Below, in pieces: positions 44,591-53,324 of a stretch of DNA of 64,000 nucleotides. The stretch is from CAXXOK01 sp963675365 (GTDB taxonomy: Bacteria > Bacillota > Clostridia > Christensenellales > Aristaeellaceae). The notes under the pieces were generated by a model that saw only the letters and a program-made list of their open reading frames with translations, made no database searches and was not told the DNA's origin. Every line of letters begins with the position of its first letter. Within the stretch, counting starts at the first letter, position 1. Position numbers and translations under genes: made by a program. The stretch covers positions 124,001 through 188,000 of the forward strand of contig CAXXVA010000001.1 of assembly GCA_963675365.2 (NCBI GenBank), given 5' to 3'.

Positions 44591-44685
44591 GGCTGGCTCC
44601 TTACGATCGATGAGGACATCCGGCAAGAATCAGGCGGCGTATAGCCAGCCTTTCCGATAGTTCATTCTACCATCGGATTCGTGCG

Positions 44686-44713
44686 TTGACAACGCGGCGC
44701 ATCATGATATGAT
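44686..44713 (+). promoter_or_regulatory. Promoter of nudC
   Basis: TTGACA (44686-44691), 16-base spacer, TATGAT (44708-44713), 33 bases before the start codon. Confidence 0.7.
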
Positions 44714-44746
44714 AATTTGGAGTGCGGAAGTTTTGGGAGGCAGTCA

Positions 44747-45577
44747 ATGATCATCAACCAGCGGCACGAAGCGTTTTCACTTTTGTACAGCGCGGCTCCG
44801 GCGGAAACCGGCGACGCGATATTGGTATTCCGGGACGGCGAGGTTCTGCTGCGGGCGGCGCAGGAAAACCGCGTCCCCGCGTGGGAGGACGCCGCGGGCA
44901 TGGCATTTAGCGATCCCCCCCGCCATGCGTTCACGCAGGCCGGACAGCGGTACTTTATCGCCGGAGCGAACCCGGACGCGCTCGCGCCGGACGGCCTTGT
45001 TTGGGCAGAAATCCGCGTATTCCGCACCATGCAGTCGGCGACAGATGCCGCGCTGTTGATGACGGCCCGGCATTTGCTGCTGTGGTATCAAAGCCACCGC
45101 TTTTGCGGCGTCTGCGGCGGACCCGTGCAGCCACACCCCGTAGAGCGCGCGCTCAAATGCGAACAATGCGGCTATATCAGCTACCCTTCCGTACTGCCCG
45201 CGGTGATCGTGGCCGTGACCGACCATGATCGGCTGCTGCTGGCGCGCAACGCCAGCAACGTGTTCCGCTTTTTCTCGCTGATCGCGGGATTTGTGGAGGT
45301 CGGCGAAACCGCCGAGCAGACCGTTGCCAGAGAAGTGCTGGAAGAGGTCGGCCTGCGCGTGAAAAACATCCGCTACGTCAAAAGTCAGCCCTGGGGCATC
45401 TCCCAAAGCCTGATGCTGTGCTTCACCGCGGAACTGGACGGTTCCGACGAAATCCACATCCAGGAAAGCGAGCTCGCCGAAGCTCGCTGGTTCCCCCGCG
45501 AGGACGTTCCCCGGTACGACAACACGGCGAGCATCGCCTTTGATATCATGGACAAATTCAGGCGGGACGAGCTGTAG
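44747..45577 (+). CDS. nudC: NAD+ diphosphatase / RNA deNADding Nudix hydrolase
   Basis: 276 residues. A zinc ribbon CGVCGG-14-CEQCGY (Cys 120, 123, 138, 141) precedes the Nudix box GFVEVGETAEQTVAREVLEEVGL (about 181-203). The NudC-specific SQPW signature follows as KSQPWGISQSLM. It cleaves NADH/NAD+ to NMN and AMP and can remove NAD caps from RNA. GGGAGG upstream sets the ATG at 44747. Monocistronic with its own promoter. Confidence 0.93.
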   Translation: MIINQRHEAFSLLYSAAPAETGDAILVFRDGEVLLRAAQENRVPAWEDAAGMAFSDPPRHAFTQAGQRYFIAGANPDALAPDGLVWAEIRVFRTMQSATDAALLMTARHLLLWYQSHRFCGVCGGPVQPHPVERALKCEQCGYISYPSVLPAVIVAVTDHDRLLLARNASNVFRFFSLIAGFVEVGETAEQTVAREVLEEVGLRVKNIRYVKSQPWGISQSLMLCFTAELDGSDEIHIQESELAEARWFPREDVPRYDNTASIAFDIMDKFRRDEL

Positions 45578-45619
45578 CGCAACGGCATTGGCTGGCTCCT
45601 ATTGATTCCAAATGAATAC

Positions 45620-45659
45620 ATAGAAACAGGCACTTCTGAAAAGAAGCGCTTGTTTCTAT
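45620..45659. terminator. Long hairpin after nudC
   Basis: 18-bp inverted repeat ATAGAAACAGGCACTTCT / AGAAGCGCTTGTTTCTAT with two wobble/mismatch positions and a GAAA tetraloop, without a T tract. It may end nudC or protect the 3' end; it also faces the convergent small membrane gene. Confidence 0.55.
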
Positions 45660-45686
45660 CCGGCGGTCTGTTTATTCACTCAACGC

Positions 45687-45953
45687 TCATTCATCCGTCG
45701 TTTTCCTGTTTGCGAATAACCGCCGTATCCGTTTGATCAGCGCCTCAGCGCCGCGCCGGATCCGGGCCCGCTGCGCCACCACAATCGCAAACAGAGCAAG
45801 AATCGCCAGGCCGAAAAACGGCGCGTACAAAAAGGTCATCACCAGGGATATCAAAAAGAGTACGTACAGCGACAGAATAAAAATCAATCGCGGCGAGATG
45901 CTGATTCTGTCGTTCACGCGGGACATGAATCTGGATAGTTTGTGCGTATGCAT
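45687..45953 (-). CDS. Small two-helix membrane protein
   Basis: An 88-residue protein. A basic start (MHTHKLSRFMSRVNDR) leads to two close transmembrane helices (about 22-62, LIFILSLYVLFLISLVMTFLYAPFFGLAILALFAIVVA) written here only in outline. The Arg-rich C-terminus is RARIRRGAEALIKRIRRLF. CAGGAGG upstream sets the start. It lies 73 bases after the SHOCT-domain gene on the same strand. No family recognised. Confidence 0.65.
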   Translation of the reverse strand: MHTHKLSRFMSRVNDRISISPRLIFILSLYVLFLISLVMTFLYAPFFGLAILALFAIVVAQRARIRRGAEALIKRIRRLFANRKTTDE

Positions 45954-46026
45954 ACGGCGGCCTCCTGAAGGATTGTCATCGGAGTTCAACGGTATCATCT
46001 CGGACGAAATTCGGTTTAGGTTTTCA

Positions 46027-46863
46027 CTATGCCAATTTATCCATATACAGCTTTTTCTTGTCGGCAAATTCCTCGTCGGTCAGGATGCCTTCATCGCGCA
46101 TCTTGGCAAGCACCTTAATCTGCTCGAGAATCCTTGCGTTTTCCGCAAGACCGTCGCTGGCCTTTGGCGGCTTTGCGGATTCTTCCCGGGGTTCCGGCGC
46201 GGCGGGCTTTTCCTCCTGAGCTTTTCTGTTCAGGCGGATGATGCTTTCAAACTCGGTGTACAGCTGCTGCGCCGCGTTGAAGCTGTTCAAGTAGGCCTGC
46301 GTGCTTTTCTGCATGCTGGTGTTGAGTACCGTGATGGTCAGGGAGGGCATGCTGGAATCGTCTAAATACACGCGGATGGAAATATGCCCGACCGCTTCGG
46401 CATTGTGCATCGCCGTAGCGCCCGCGAGCGCCCCGCCAAGCCCGAACGCCGCGGCGCCGATCATACCCGGTAAAACCGCGCTCTGGTGTACCGTCGTGCC
46501 ATCCTGCACCAGCTCGCAGCCCGTAATTTTATCAAACTGGAAAAACCGGATGGCGGACGCAGGCGCGATGATTCTAGCGACGGTCTTGATATAAACCGTG
46601 GTTTCTTTCGATACTGTTTTGGTCAGAATCGCGCCGCGTTTCCCCTTATAGTCAAACCATACCAGGTTGAGACCCTCTTCATACGTTTTATCCGCATGAA
46701 AATTGTTCACTTTCAAGTGATGAGAAATATCGTTTTCGTATCTTTGGTATTTCAGCATTGCCTTTCTTTTGCTGGATGCGTCGGCCTTAATACCCCAAAT
46801 AATCATGATAACAACAAACGCGCCTATTAATATAAATATTCCACCGACGTCCATATCGATCAT
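46027..46863 (-). CDS. Membrane-anchored protein with C-terminal SHOCT domain
   Basis: 278 residues. A transmembrane helix is at about 6-24 (GGIFILIGAFVVIMIIWGI). A mainly beta domain (about 50-200) includes a short Gly/Ala hydrophobic stretch, PGMIGAAAFGLGGALAGATAM. A charged Pro/Glu linker follows. The C-terminal SHOCT motif is EQIKVLAKMRDEGILTDEEFADKKKLYMDKL, of which MRDEGILTDEEFADKKK is the core. SHOCT modules are short helical domains common in Bacillota membrane proteins and thought to mediate oligomerisation. The first ATG is very close to AAGG; an ATG at 46854 is an alternative. The 300 bases upstream hold only the 40-bp palindrome at 47102. Confidence 0.78.
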   Translation of the reverse strand: MIDMDVGGIFILIGAFVVIMIIWGIKADASSKRKAMLKYQRYENDISHHLKVNNFHADKTYEEGLNLVWFDYKGKRGAILTKTVSKETTVYIKTVARIIAPASAIRFFQFDKITGCELVQDGTTVHQSAVLPGMIGAAAFGLGGALAGATAMHNAEAVGHISIRVYLDDSSMPSLTITVLNTSMQKSTQAYLNSFNAAQQLYTEFESIIRLNRKAQEEKPAAPEPREESAKPPKASDGLAENARILEQIKVLAKMRDEGILTDEEFADKKKLYMDKLA

Positions 46864-47101
46864 CCTTGCTTTCTATGATATTTTCAGTATCGCGCAACGA
46901 ACAGAGAACCTGCGATTAACGATTTTATTCGGTTTCATTATACATGTTACGATGCAAATGTCCAATATCAGCGTTTGTTTTTATTTAATTCCGGCAGTAT
47001 TGAACCGGTGATGCCGCATTGGGATGGGTACAGCCGCATACCGTACATGCCAAGGCATAATGACACCTTCCTTTTCGGGTTCCTTTCCCCTTCATCGACG
47101 G

Positions 47102-47141
47102 CATCGCAAAGGGATACCCGATCGGGTATCCCTTTGCGATG
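47102..47141. repeat. 40-bp perfect palindrome
   Basis: 19-base arms CATCGCAAAGGGATACCCG / CGGGTATCCCTTTGCGATG around AT, itself symmetric, so all 40 bases are palindromic. It lies 23 bases after the ulaE-like stop and can fold as a very stable hairpin at the end of the sugar operon, but it has no T tract. Confidence 0.85.
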
Positions 47142-47163
47142 GAACAGGCCATACAACTATCTG

Positions 47164-48006
47164 CTATGGCTGTGCGTCCAGAAACTGCCGCGCAAACCGA
47201 TTGGCAAAGCGAATACTGTCTTTCCACGTGGATGCGTCCGTGCACCACAGCTCCGTCACATAACGGCGTATGCCCATCTGATAAGCCGTGGCGATGGCTT
47301 CCGCAAAGTTGACGTGGCCGGTTGAATATGGCACTTCGCGATACACCCCGGGCTTGGTTTCCTTGAGGTGGACGGCCATGATATGCCCTGCGCCAAGGCG
47401 CAGATCCTGTGATACGTTTCCACCGTACAGCAAGGCCGCGTTCGTCAGATTGCCAACGTCCGGGTACACGCCCAGATAAGGGCTTTGGATGCGCGATACA
47501 AACGCCATGGCTTTTCCCACGGTGTCGAGAAACTCTGTTTCCATCGTTTCAAAGCCCAGCATAACGCCGCGCGAAGCCGCATGATAAACACAATGGCGCA
47601 GATTGTTTTCAAACCGCACAACGGTATGCGCTGTGGATGGCTCGTAATAAACATCATAGCCCGCGATTTGAACGATGGGGATACCCAGCAACGCCGCCAG
47701 ATCAATCGCCTTGGTTAAAATATCAATACTCTTTTGCTCTGTGCTCGCGTCTTCGCTTCCCAAAGGATACCGCCGCTGGGCGCTTAGGCAGATAGAACCG
47801 ATGGGAATGCCGGTTTTCACAACGGCTGCGCTGATGGCGGCTATATCATCCGGCGACATGCCCAGGCGTACGATTTTTTCATCGGTTTCATCAATGCTCA
47901 ATTCCAGATAGTCATATCCCAGCTGTCCGGCAAGCGCCAGCTTTTCGGGTATAGACAGTTCATTCGGCATCGATTTCTCGTATAATCCCAGCTGGTAAGG
48001 CTTCAT
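47164..48006 (-). CDS. ulaE: L-xylulose/L-ribulose-5-phosphate 3-epimerase (UlaE/SgbU family)
   Basis: A 280-residue TIM-barrel isomerase. It resembles UlaE/SgbU along its length: PYQLGLYEKSMP, YLELSIDETDEKIVRLG, GSICLSAQRRYPLGSED, IVQIAGYDVYYEPS, LGVYPDVGNLT and GHIMAVHLKETKPGVY. Metal ligands Glu (FETMETEF), Asp (YPDVGN), His (AVHLKE) and Glu (VTELWC) are in place. It interconverts L-xylulose-5-P and L-ribulose-5-P. AAAGGAG sets the ATG at 48006. It is the last gene of the 12-gene operon and follows the kinase that would supply its substrate. Confidence 0.93.
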   Translation of the reverse strand: MKPYQLGLYEKSMPNELSIPEKLALAGQLGYDYLELSIDETDEKIVRLGMSPDDIAAISAAVVKTGIPIGSICLSAQRRYPLGSEDASTEQKSIDILTKAIDLAALLGIPIVQIAGYDVYYEPSTAHTVVRFENNLRHCVYHAASRGVMLGFETMETEFLDTVGKAMAFVSRIQSPYLGVYPDVGNLTNAALLYGGNVSQDLRLGAGHIMAVHLKETKPGVYREVPYSTGHVNFAEAIATAYQMGIRRYVTELWCTDASTWKDSIRFANRFARQFLDAQP

Positions 48007-48067
48007 GAAACCAGTCTCCTTTAAAAAGGCCATGTACACTTGACGTGCACATGGCCAATCCTGTTTG

Positions 48068-49435
48068 CTACCTTTTTTGCACGTTCTTTCTGTAAAGCGG
48101 GAGATAAACCTCCTGATCACGAATCACGCAGCCTGTTTGGCAGTGCCCGAGCTGGATCAGATCATAGCACTTGTCACAGGTAATACAGCATTTTTTCCGC
48201 TGCATACCGCGGCCCTGGATGATGTCCTTTGCGTAATCCGGATACGCAAATCCCTGACGGCCAAAACCCGCGATATCAAACCAGCCCTGTTCGATGCCGC
48301 CTGCGCCTACCAGGCCGCCGAACTGTTCAAGCCACGTCAGACCGGTGCACATAAAGATACCATCGGGAACCTGCGCTTTGATGTCGCGTGTGGCCTTGAG
48401 CAAATCGAACGTTCCGGCATAGGGATTGATCGGTGCGTCCTCTTCATGCTCCGCCATCAAGCCCGCGCCGTACGGGCGATACCGCGGCATCATTGTGGAA
48501 AGATTGATCAGGCGAACATTCTTTTCGGTTAACATCTTACAAAGCTTGATCGGCTCTGTCAAATCGGGCTCCATCACGCCCTCCTCGAACTTCATGCCCC
48601 AGCCGTAAGGATACGGCACACAGTCGTAAGCATTCAGGCGGACACAGATATCAATATCGTCTCCGCAGCGATTGCGAACACCGTCAATAATGTCAAAAAG
48701 CGCGCGCGTGCGGTTTTCAAAGCTGCCGCCAAATTTGCCGGGGCGGGTAAACGCCGAGAGCAGTTCGCGCAGGATGTATTCATGGCAAACCTTGATATCG
48801 ACCGAATCGAAACCGGCTTCCACGGCAAGCTCGGCGCCGCGGATGAAGCCCTCGATGATTTCTTCGATTTGTTCATCCGTAAGGATGGTAATTTTTCCCG
48901 CGCTGCCGTCAATGGACGTATGATCATCCATATAGGGATTTTCAACCACGGCAAGCGGTGTGGGTTGCCAGTTTTTATCGTTGCTCCGCCTGCCGGAATG
49001 GGTCAACTGCAGTACGTTGTAAGGACGATGATCGCTGCCCATCGCGTTGGCGGCATGGGTATTCGACTCATCCACCAGGCGTTTGATTTCGGATATTGTA
49101 TGTTTATTGATGATCATCTGCAGAGGATTGCAGCGTCCGTCATCAGAAATAGCGATGGATTCATACCATATTAAACCTGAACCGCCTTCGGCGTACCGTT
49201 TGTAACGCCTGAAAATCAGATCGGAAGGAGATCCGTCCGGCGTGCCGTCAAAACCTTCCAGGGGTTGGAGGCCCATGCGATTTGGCACTGTTTTGCCATG
49301 GAGCGTAAACGGCGTCAGCAGTGCGGAATAATCCTTGGCAACGGGAAAGTCCAATCCGTCCGCCTGCATGACCCGCTGAAATTCCAACCCATTTTCCATT
49401 TGACCAAATTTATAGTTTTTCTCGACCCTTTTCAT
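48068..49435 (-). CDS. Old yellow enzyme-type NADH:flavin oxidoreductase with Cys-rich tail
   Basis: 455 residues. It has an FMN TIM barrel with NRMGLQPLEG (about 52-61), GGSGLIWYESIAI (about 85-97), QLTHSGRRSND (about 143-153) and GFDSVDIKVCHEYILREL (about 209-226). The active-site HxxYLL-type pattern is HEYILREL. The C-terminal KKCCITCDKCYDLIQLGHCQTGC supplies a [4Fe-4S]-type cluster, as in 2,4-dienoyl-CoA reductase and related large members. An FAD domain is absent. Inside a sugar operon it might reduce an unsaturated or keto sugar acid; no substrate can be assigned. GAGGAGG precedes the ATG. Confidence 0.88.
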   Translation of the reverse strand: MKRVEKNYKFGQMENGLEFQRVMQADGLDFPVAKDYSALLTPFTLHGKTVPNRMGLQPLEGFDGTPDGSPSDLIFRRYKRYAEGGSGLIWYESIAISDDGRCNPLQMIINKHTISEIKRLVDESNTHAANAMGSDHRPYNVLQLTHSGRRSNDKNWQPTPLAVVENPYMDDHTSIDGSAGKITILTDEQIEEIIEGFIRGAELAVEAGFDSVDIKVCHEYILRELLSAFTRPGKFGGSFENRTRALFDIIDGVRNRCGDDIDICVRLNAYDCVPYPYGWGMKFEEGVMEPDLTEPIKLCKMLTEKNVRLINLSTMMPRYRPYGAGLMAEHEEDAPINPYAGTFDLLKATRDIKAQVPDGIFMCTGLTWLEQFGGLVGAGGIEQGWFDIAGFGRQGFAYPDYAKDIIQGRGMQRKKCCITCDKCYDLIQLGHCQTGCVIRDQEVYLPLYRKNVQKR

Positions 49436-49538
49436 GTGACGTCCTCCTCATGATGGTGATAAACACATCTATGTTTATATCTTGTTGGTTGTTCCACAAC
49501 ATGAAAGCAGGAATACTTCCGGCCGTGGGCGGCAGACG

Positions 49539-51044
49539 TTACCAGAGTATGTCTGTCAATTGTGCAATTTTCTGATATTCCCTGAATTTTTTCTGATAGA
49601 TTTCTTTTTTCTGCCGGCAGGGATGGTATACATCTTTCACTTTTACCAGTTTATCGGTGGCGGCCTCTAAGCTTTCCTCATCTCCGCAGGCGACAGCCGC
49701 GCATATCGCGGCACCAAACGCGCCTAATTCCTTGGTGGAGATCACCTCCACGGGATACCCCGTGACATCAGCAAACATCTGACACCAGATTGAAGAATTG
49801 GTTACGCCGCCGGCAAGGCGGATCGCCTTAAAATCCGATTGGTGCTTCAGCAGCCTTTCGATGTGCACCATGTGGCAAAAAACCACGCCCTCGTATACAG
49901 CTCGCAGAATATGTGCCCGTGTATGATAACTTGACATACCAACCAAGCAAGCCTTGGCGTTGCCGTTGTCGTTGGAGCCAAAGATATAAGGGAGAAAGGT
50001 GAGGGTAACATCCTCGGGTTCTACGCTCTGCACCAGCTGATCCACAATATCGTAGGCGCTGACGCCCTTGGCTTTACAACTGGCCTTATGCTCTGCCATG
50101 AACTGATCGATAAACCACTCCAGGTTGGAGGCGCTGGTCGGAGAGCTTTCTTCGATGAGATAATATCCGGGGGTACAATACAGGGAGTTGAGCATCACGG
50201 TATGATCGTCCACAGGGGTGCGGGAGATATATTCGTTAATGCTCCATGTGCCTGCGATGACGGCCAGATAGTCCTCGTTGACGATGTTCATGGCGATGGC
50301 ACTGGCATCGATATCAAACATCCCGGCCGCGCAGGGCGTGCCTTCAATAAGCCCTGTCAGGGCGGCAGCCTCGGGCGTTACCGTGCCGCAAAGCTCCATC
50401 GAACTTTTGAGCGGCGGAAGTTTGCTTCCAAGCGCAGCCAATCCAAGCAGCGAAAGAATTTCATCGTCATAGCTGCGCGTTTTCAGGTTAACAAGGTTCG
50501 AGCCGGAAAAGTCGGTAATCTCTGCGCAGGCTACGCCCGTCATGCGAAAACGAATGTAGTCTTTTACGCCGAAGATATAGCGTGTCTCTTGCAGCACCTG
50601 GGGTTCATGGTCATTAAACCATTGCAGGAGCGCTATCGGCTGGCAAGCCAGCGCTTTTTGCACGGTTTTTGAAAACAGGGTTTCAAATTGCGGGCTTTCA
50701 TTGATCGCGGCGGCATAGGAAGCCGCGCGGGAGTCTGTTGAAAGAATACCGTGATAGACGGGCTTGCCATCTCCCCATAGGTAGAGTCCCTTGCCGTGGC
50801 CGGAGAACGAAACGCACCGGATTTGTGCGGGGTCAATCCCCGCCTTTGTAACGGCCGTACGTATGGCCCTGGCGTTACATTGCCAAAGCTCTTCCATATC
50901 GCGCTCGGTAAATCCCGGACTCGGGGTAAGCAGTTCGATCTGTTCCTTGCCCTGGGCTATGGTCTTCCCGTTTTCATCAAACAGCACGGCCTTGATAAAC
51001 GTTCCGCCGTTGTCTACGCCCAAGTAGTACCGCATCGGTTTCAC
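49539..51044 (-). CDS. lyxK: L-xylulose kinase-like FGGY carbohydrate kinase
   Basis: 501 residues. YYLGVDNGGTFIKAVLFDENG at the N-terminus (phosphate 1 region) and the FGGY core SGHGKGLYLWGDGKPV align closely with E. coli LyxK. Further matches are GILSTDSRA, GTPCAAGMFDIDA, AGTWSINEYIS, EESSPTSASNLEWF and YGSN-like FGSNDNGNA. The catalytic Asp lies in GMFDID. LyxK phosphorylates L-xylulose to L-xylulose-5-P. Related FGGY kinases use L-rhamnulose or other ketoses, so the exact substrate is inferred from its neighbours RhaA and UlaE. It lies 20 bases after the cupin. Confidence 0.87.
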   Translation of the reverse strand: MKPMRYYLGVDNGGTFIKAVLFDENGKTIAQGKEQIELLTPSPGFTERDMEELWQCNARAIRTAVTKAGIDPAQIRCVSFSGHGKGLYLWGDGKPVYHGILSTDSRAASYAAAINESPQFETLFSKTVQKALACQPIALLQWFNDHEPQVLQETRYIFGVKDYIRFRMTGVACAEITDFSGSNLVNLKTRSYDDEILSLLGLAALGSKLPPLKSSMELCGTVTPEAAALTGLIEGTPCAAGMFDIDASAIAMNIVNEDYLAVIAGTWSINEYISRTPVDDHTVMLNSLYCTPGYYLIEESSPTSASNLEWFIDQFMAEHKASCKAKGVSAYDIVDQLVQSVEPEDVTLTFLPYIFGSNDNGNAKACLVGMSSYHTRAHILRAVYEGVVFCHMVHIERLLKHQSDFKAIRLAGGVTNSSIWCQMFADVTGYPVEVISTKELGAFGAAICAAVACGDEESLEAATDKLVKVKDVYHPCRQKKEIYQKKFREYQKIAQLTDILW

Positions 51045-51064
51045 ATCCGTTCCGTTGAAGATCT

Positions 51065-51394
51065 CTAGGCTTTGGGATAGGTGATGGCTAAAAAAACCAT
51101 ATTGGAATCGGTATCGTTTCGAATCTCATGCGGCTCACCCGCGGGGATGTGCAACGAGTCGTTCGGGGTAAGCCGGGCGATCTCGCTGCCGTCATGCAGC
51201 ACGGTCATGCATCCTTCAAGAATATAGAATAGGTGCGTGTGTTCAGGATGCACTTCTTCCGCCATGCCGGCGCCGGCAGGGAAGGTGGTTACATGAATAT
51301 CGGCGCACTCCTTGACAATGGACCGGGAATAGACGGTGGCGTCGTGACCCTCGGGGGTATATTGATTGCCTTGATCTTTCGGGATAATATTCAT
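51065..51394 (-). CDS. Single-domain cupin protein
   Basis: 109 residues. Cupin motif 1 is EEVHPEHTHLFYILEG (HxH-x-Y/E-G pattern, about 46-61) and motif 2 is SLHIPAGEPHEIRN (about 79-92), so a metal site is likely. Such small cupins in sugar operons act as mutarotase-like, isomerase-like or sensory proteins. It overlaps the upstream permease by 4 bases (ATGA) and precedes the kinase. Function beyond metal binding is not evident. Confidence 0.88.
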   Translation of the reverse strand: MNIIPKDQGNQYTPEGHDATVYSRSIVKECADIHVTTFPAGAGMAEEVHPEHTHLFYILEGCMTVLHDGSEIARLTPNDSLHIPAGEPHEIRNDTDSNMVFLAITYPKA

Positions 51395-52380
51395 ACTGTC
51401 ACACTCTTTCTGGCAGCAAGGCGCCTTTTCATGGTGGTATCCAGCAGAACTGTGGAGATGATCAGTACGCCGATGATGGCGTCACGCCATTCGGTGGGAA
51501 CGGCCAGCAAGTTCAGGCAGTTGGTCACAATGGTGATTACCAGTGCGCCAATGATCGTGCCAAATATCGATCCCTCGCCGCCGGAGGCACTGGTTCCGCC
51601 CATATAAACGGTTGCCAGCACGGGCAGCAGATAAGCGCTGCCGATATCGGCCTGCACGGTATTCATGCGCGCAACATAGAGCACGCCCGTGATGGCCGCC
51701 ATCAGGCCGCTGAGGACGAAAGCCTGTGTGATCACCTTGCGTGAATTGATGCCCGACATATCCGCGCACTCCCGGTTGGAGCCAACGGCAAAGAAGTGCC
51801 GTCCCATATTGGTCTTGCGCATGACGAGCGTTCCCGCGACGGCCAGTACGACCATCACTACAACGGTCATCTGCAGAAAACCGAACAGTGAACCGTTGCC
51901 GATGAAACGGAATGCGGGGCTGAAATCGTAGAGCACGTATCCCCGGAGAATCACGTATGCAAATCCGAAAATCGCCCATTGGAAGCCATACGTGGAGATG
52001 AATGAAGGGATGCCGACATAGGCGATCATGATGCCGTTGAGCGAACCGATCAGGCAGCCGCTTGCCAGCGCCGCAAAGATGGCCAGCACAAAGTTTACAT
52101 CGAATGTTTTGATCAGCGTAGCGGCGATGACCGCGCAAATGGTCATAATGGAGCCGGCGGACAGATCCGGTCCGTTGGTAATGATTGCGATGGTCTGGCC
52201 GATACCAAGCACGATCAGTATGCTGGCGTTCGCCAGATTGTTGCTGATGTTGCGGGCACTTAAAAACGAGGGATCGATCAGGCTGCCTGCAATAATGACG
52301 GCGAAAAGCACCGCAAGGCGACTGAGATCCGCGGTCGCCACGACGGAAATCTTTCTTCTTTTTAGCGAAGACTCACGCAT
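51391..52380 (-). CDS. Ribose-type ABC transporter permease
   Basis: A 329-residue permease with about ten helices of the RbsC/carbohydrate-uptake-2 family. The signature is NLANASILIVLGIGQTIAIITNGPDLSAGS (about 50-79), cited in part. GIPSFISTYG (about 122-131) and GSNRECADMSGIN (about 201-213) correspond to the family coupling loop. AAAAGGAGG sets the start. Its first 19 bases overlap the companion permease gene, so the two are coupled. It works with the ATPase and the binding protein of the same operon. Confidence 0.92.
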   Translation of the reverse strand: MRESSLKRRKISVVATADLSRLAVLFAVIIAGSLIDPSFLSARNISNNLANASILIVLGIGQTIAIITNGPDLSAGSIMTICAVIAATLIKTFDVNFVLAIFAALASGCLIGSLNGIMIAYVGIPSFISTYGFQWAIFGFAYVILRGYVLYDFSPAFRFIGNGSLFGFLQMTVVVMVVLAVAGTLVMRKTNMGRHFFAVGSNRECADMSGINSRKVITQAFVLSGLMAAITGVLYVARMNTVQADIGSAYLLPVLATVYMGGTSASGGEGSIFGTIIGALVITIVTNCLNLLAVPTEWRDAIIGVLIISTVLLDTTMKRRLAARKSVTV

Positions 52381-53324
52381 GCACGATTCCTCCTTTTTGT
52401 GGTCAGAACTTGGAAAACAATGGCAAAGATGAGGACCAGGCCGATCACGGCCGATTGCCACAGGGACGGCACACGGATGACGTTAAGCCCGCTGCGGATA
52501 ATTGTCAGGAGCGCTACGCCCAAAATCGTGCCTTTAACATCCCCTCTGCCGATGTTCATGCTGGTTCCGCCCAGTATCGTGCAGGCGATGGCCTCGAATT
52601 CCCATTTGGTACCTACCAGCGGATCCGCAACTTCCAGTCTCGCGACCAGAATGACAGCCGCAAGCCCTGTAAGCAGCCCCGCAAACGCGTAAACCATGTA
52701 CTTCCAGAACTTTGTGTTGATCCCCGAAAGGCGCGCGCCTTCCTCGTTGCCTCCGATAGCGAATGTATATGTGCCAAGCCTTGTACGGTCCTGAACGACA
52801 ATCGCAAAAAGATAGAGAATCGCACAGAAGATAAACGCCATGGGCCAGGTTTTATTCAGGATAGCGCCCATGGAAATGAACAGCTCATTGTGCACAACGA
52901 TGCCTTGTTTGTTCGTAAGCACAAGGGCAAAAGCGTATATAACGCCCTGTGTGCCCAGCGTGGTGATAAAGGGCGGCAGCTTACAGATAGAGATCAGGAA
53001 TCCATTAAGTGATCCGCACAGGAAACCTGTAAGACCGCCCACCAGCAGCACAATGGGAATCGGCAGCCCGGCATTGAGCGCCAAGGCGGACGTCACGCCC
53101 GACAGGGTGAGTATGCCTCCCAGGGAAAGATCCAATCCGCCGCTGATGATGACAAAGGTTGACGCCGAGGCCACGACCAGCAAAACCGCTCCCTGCTGCA
53201 TCAAAACCAACAGATTGCGTACCGTCAGGTAGTTTTTGGAACGAAAGCTGAATATAATCACCAGCACAAGGATAAACCAGAAGATAATGGGAATTTTCTT
53301 GACTGCATTCTTTGCCTTAACCAT
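52362..53324 (-). CDS. Ribose-type ABC transporter permease
   Basis: A 320-residue RbsC-family permease. VASASTFVIISGGLDLSLGGI (about 52-72), LPPFITTLGTQGV (about 121-133) and IGGNEEGARLSGIN (about 199-212) are the conserved elements. It differs enough from the second permease to suggest a heterodimeric channel. GAGGAGGA upstream sets the ATG, which overlaps the ATPase stop by 8 bases. The C-terminus overlaps the next permease start. Confidence 0.92.
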   Translation of the reverse strand: MVKAKNAVKKIPIIFWFILVLVIIFSFRSKNYLTVRNLLVLMQQGAVLLVVASASTFVIISGGLDLSLGGILTLSGVTSALALNAGLPIPIVLLVGGLTGFLCGSLNGFLISICKLPPFITTLGTQGVIYAFALVLTNKQGIVVHNELFISMGAILNKTWPMAFIFCAILYLFAIVVQDRTRLGTYTFAIGGNEEGARLSGINTKFWKYMVYAFAGLLTGLAAVILVARLEVADPLVGTKWEFEAIACTILGGTSMNIGRGDVKGTILGVALLTIIRSGLNVIRVPSLWQSAVIGLVLIFAIVFQVLTTKRRNRACVSLR

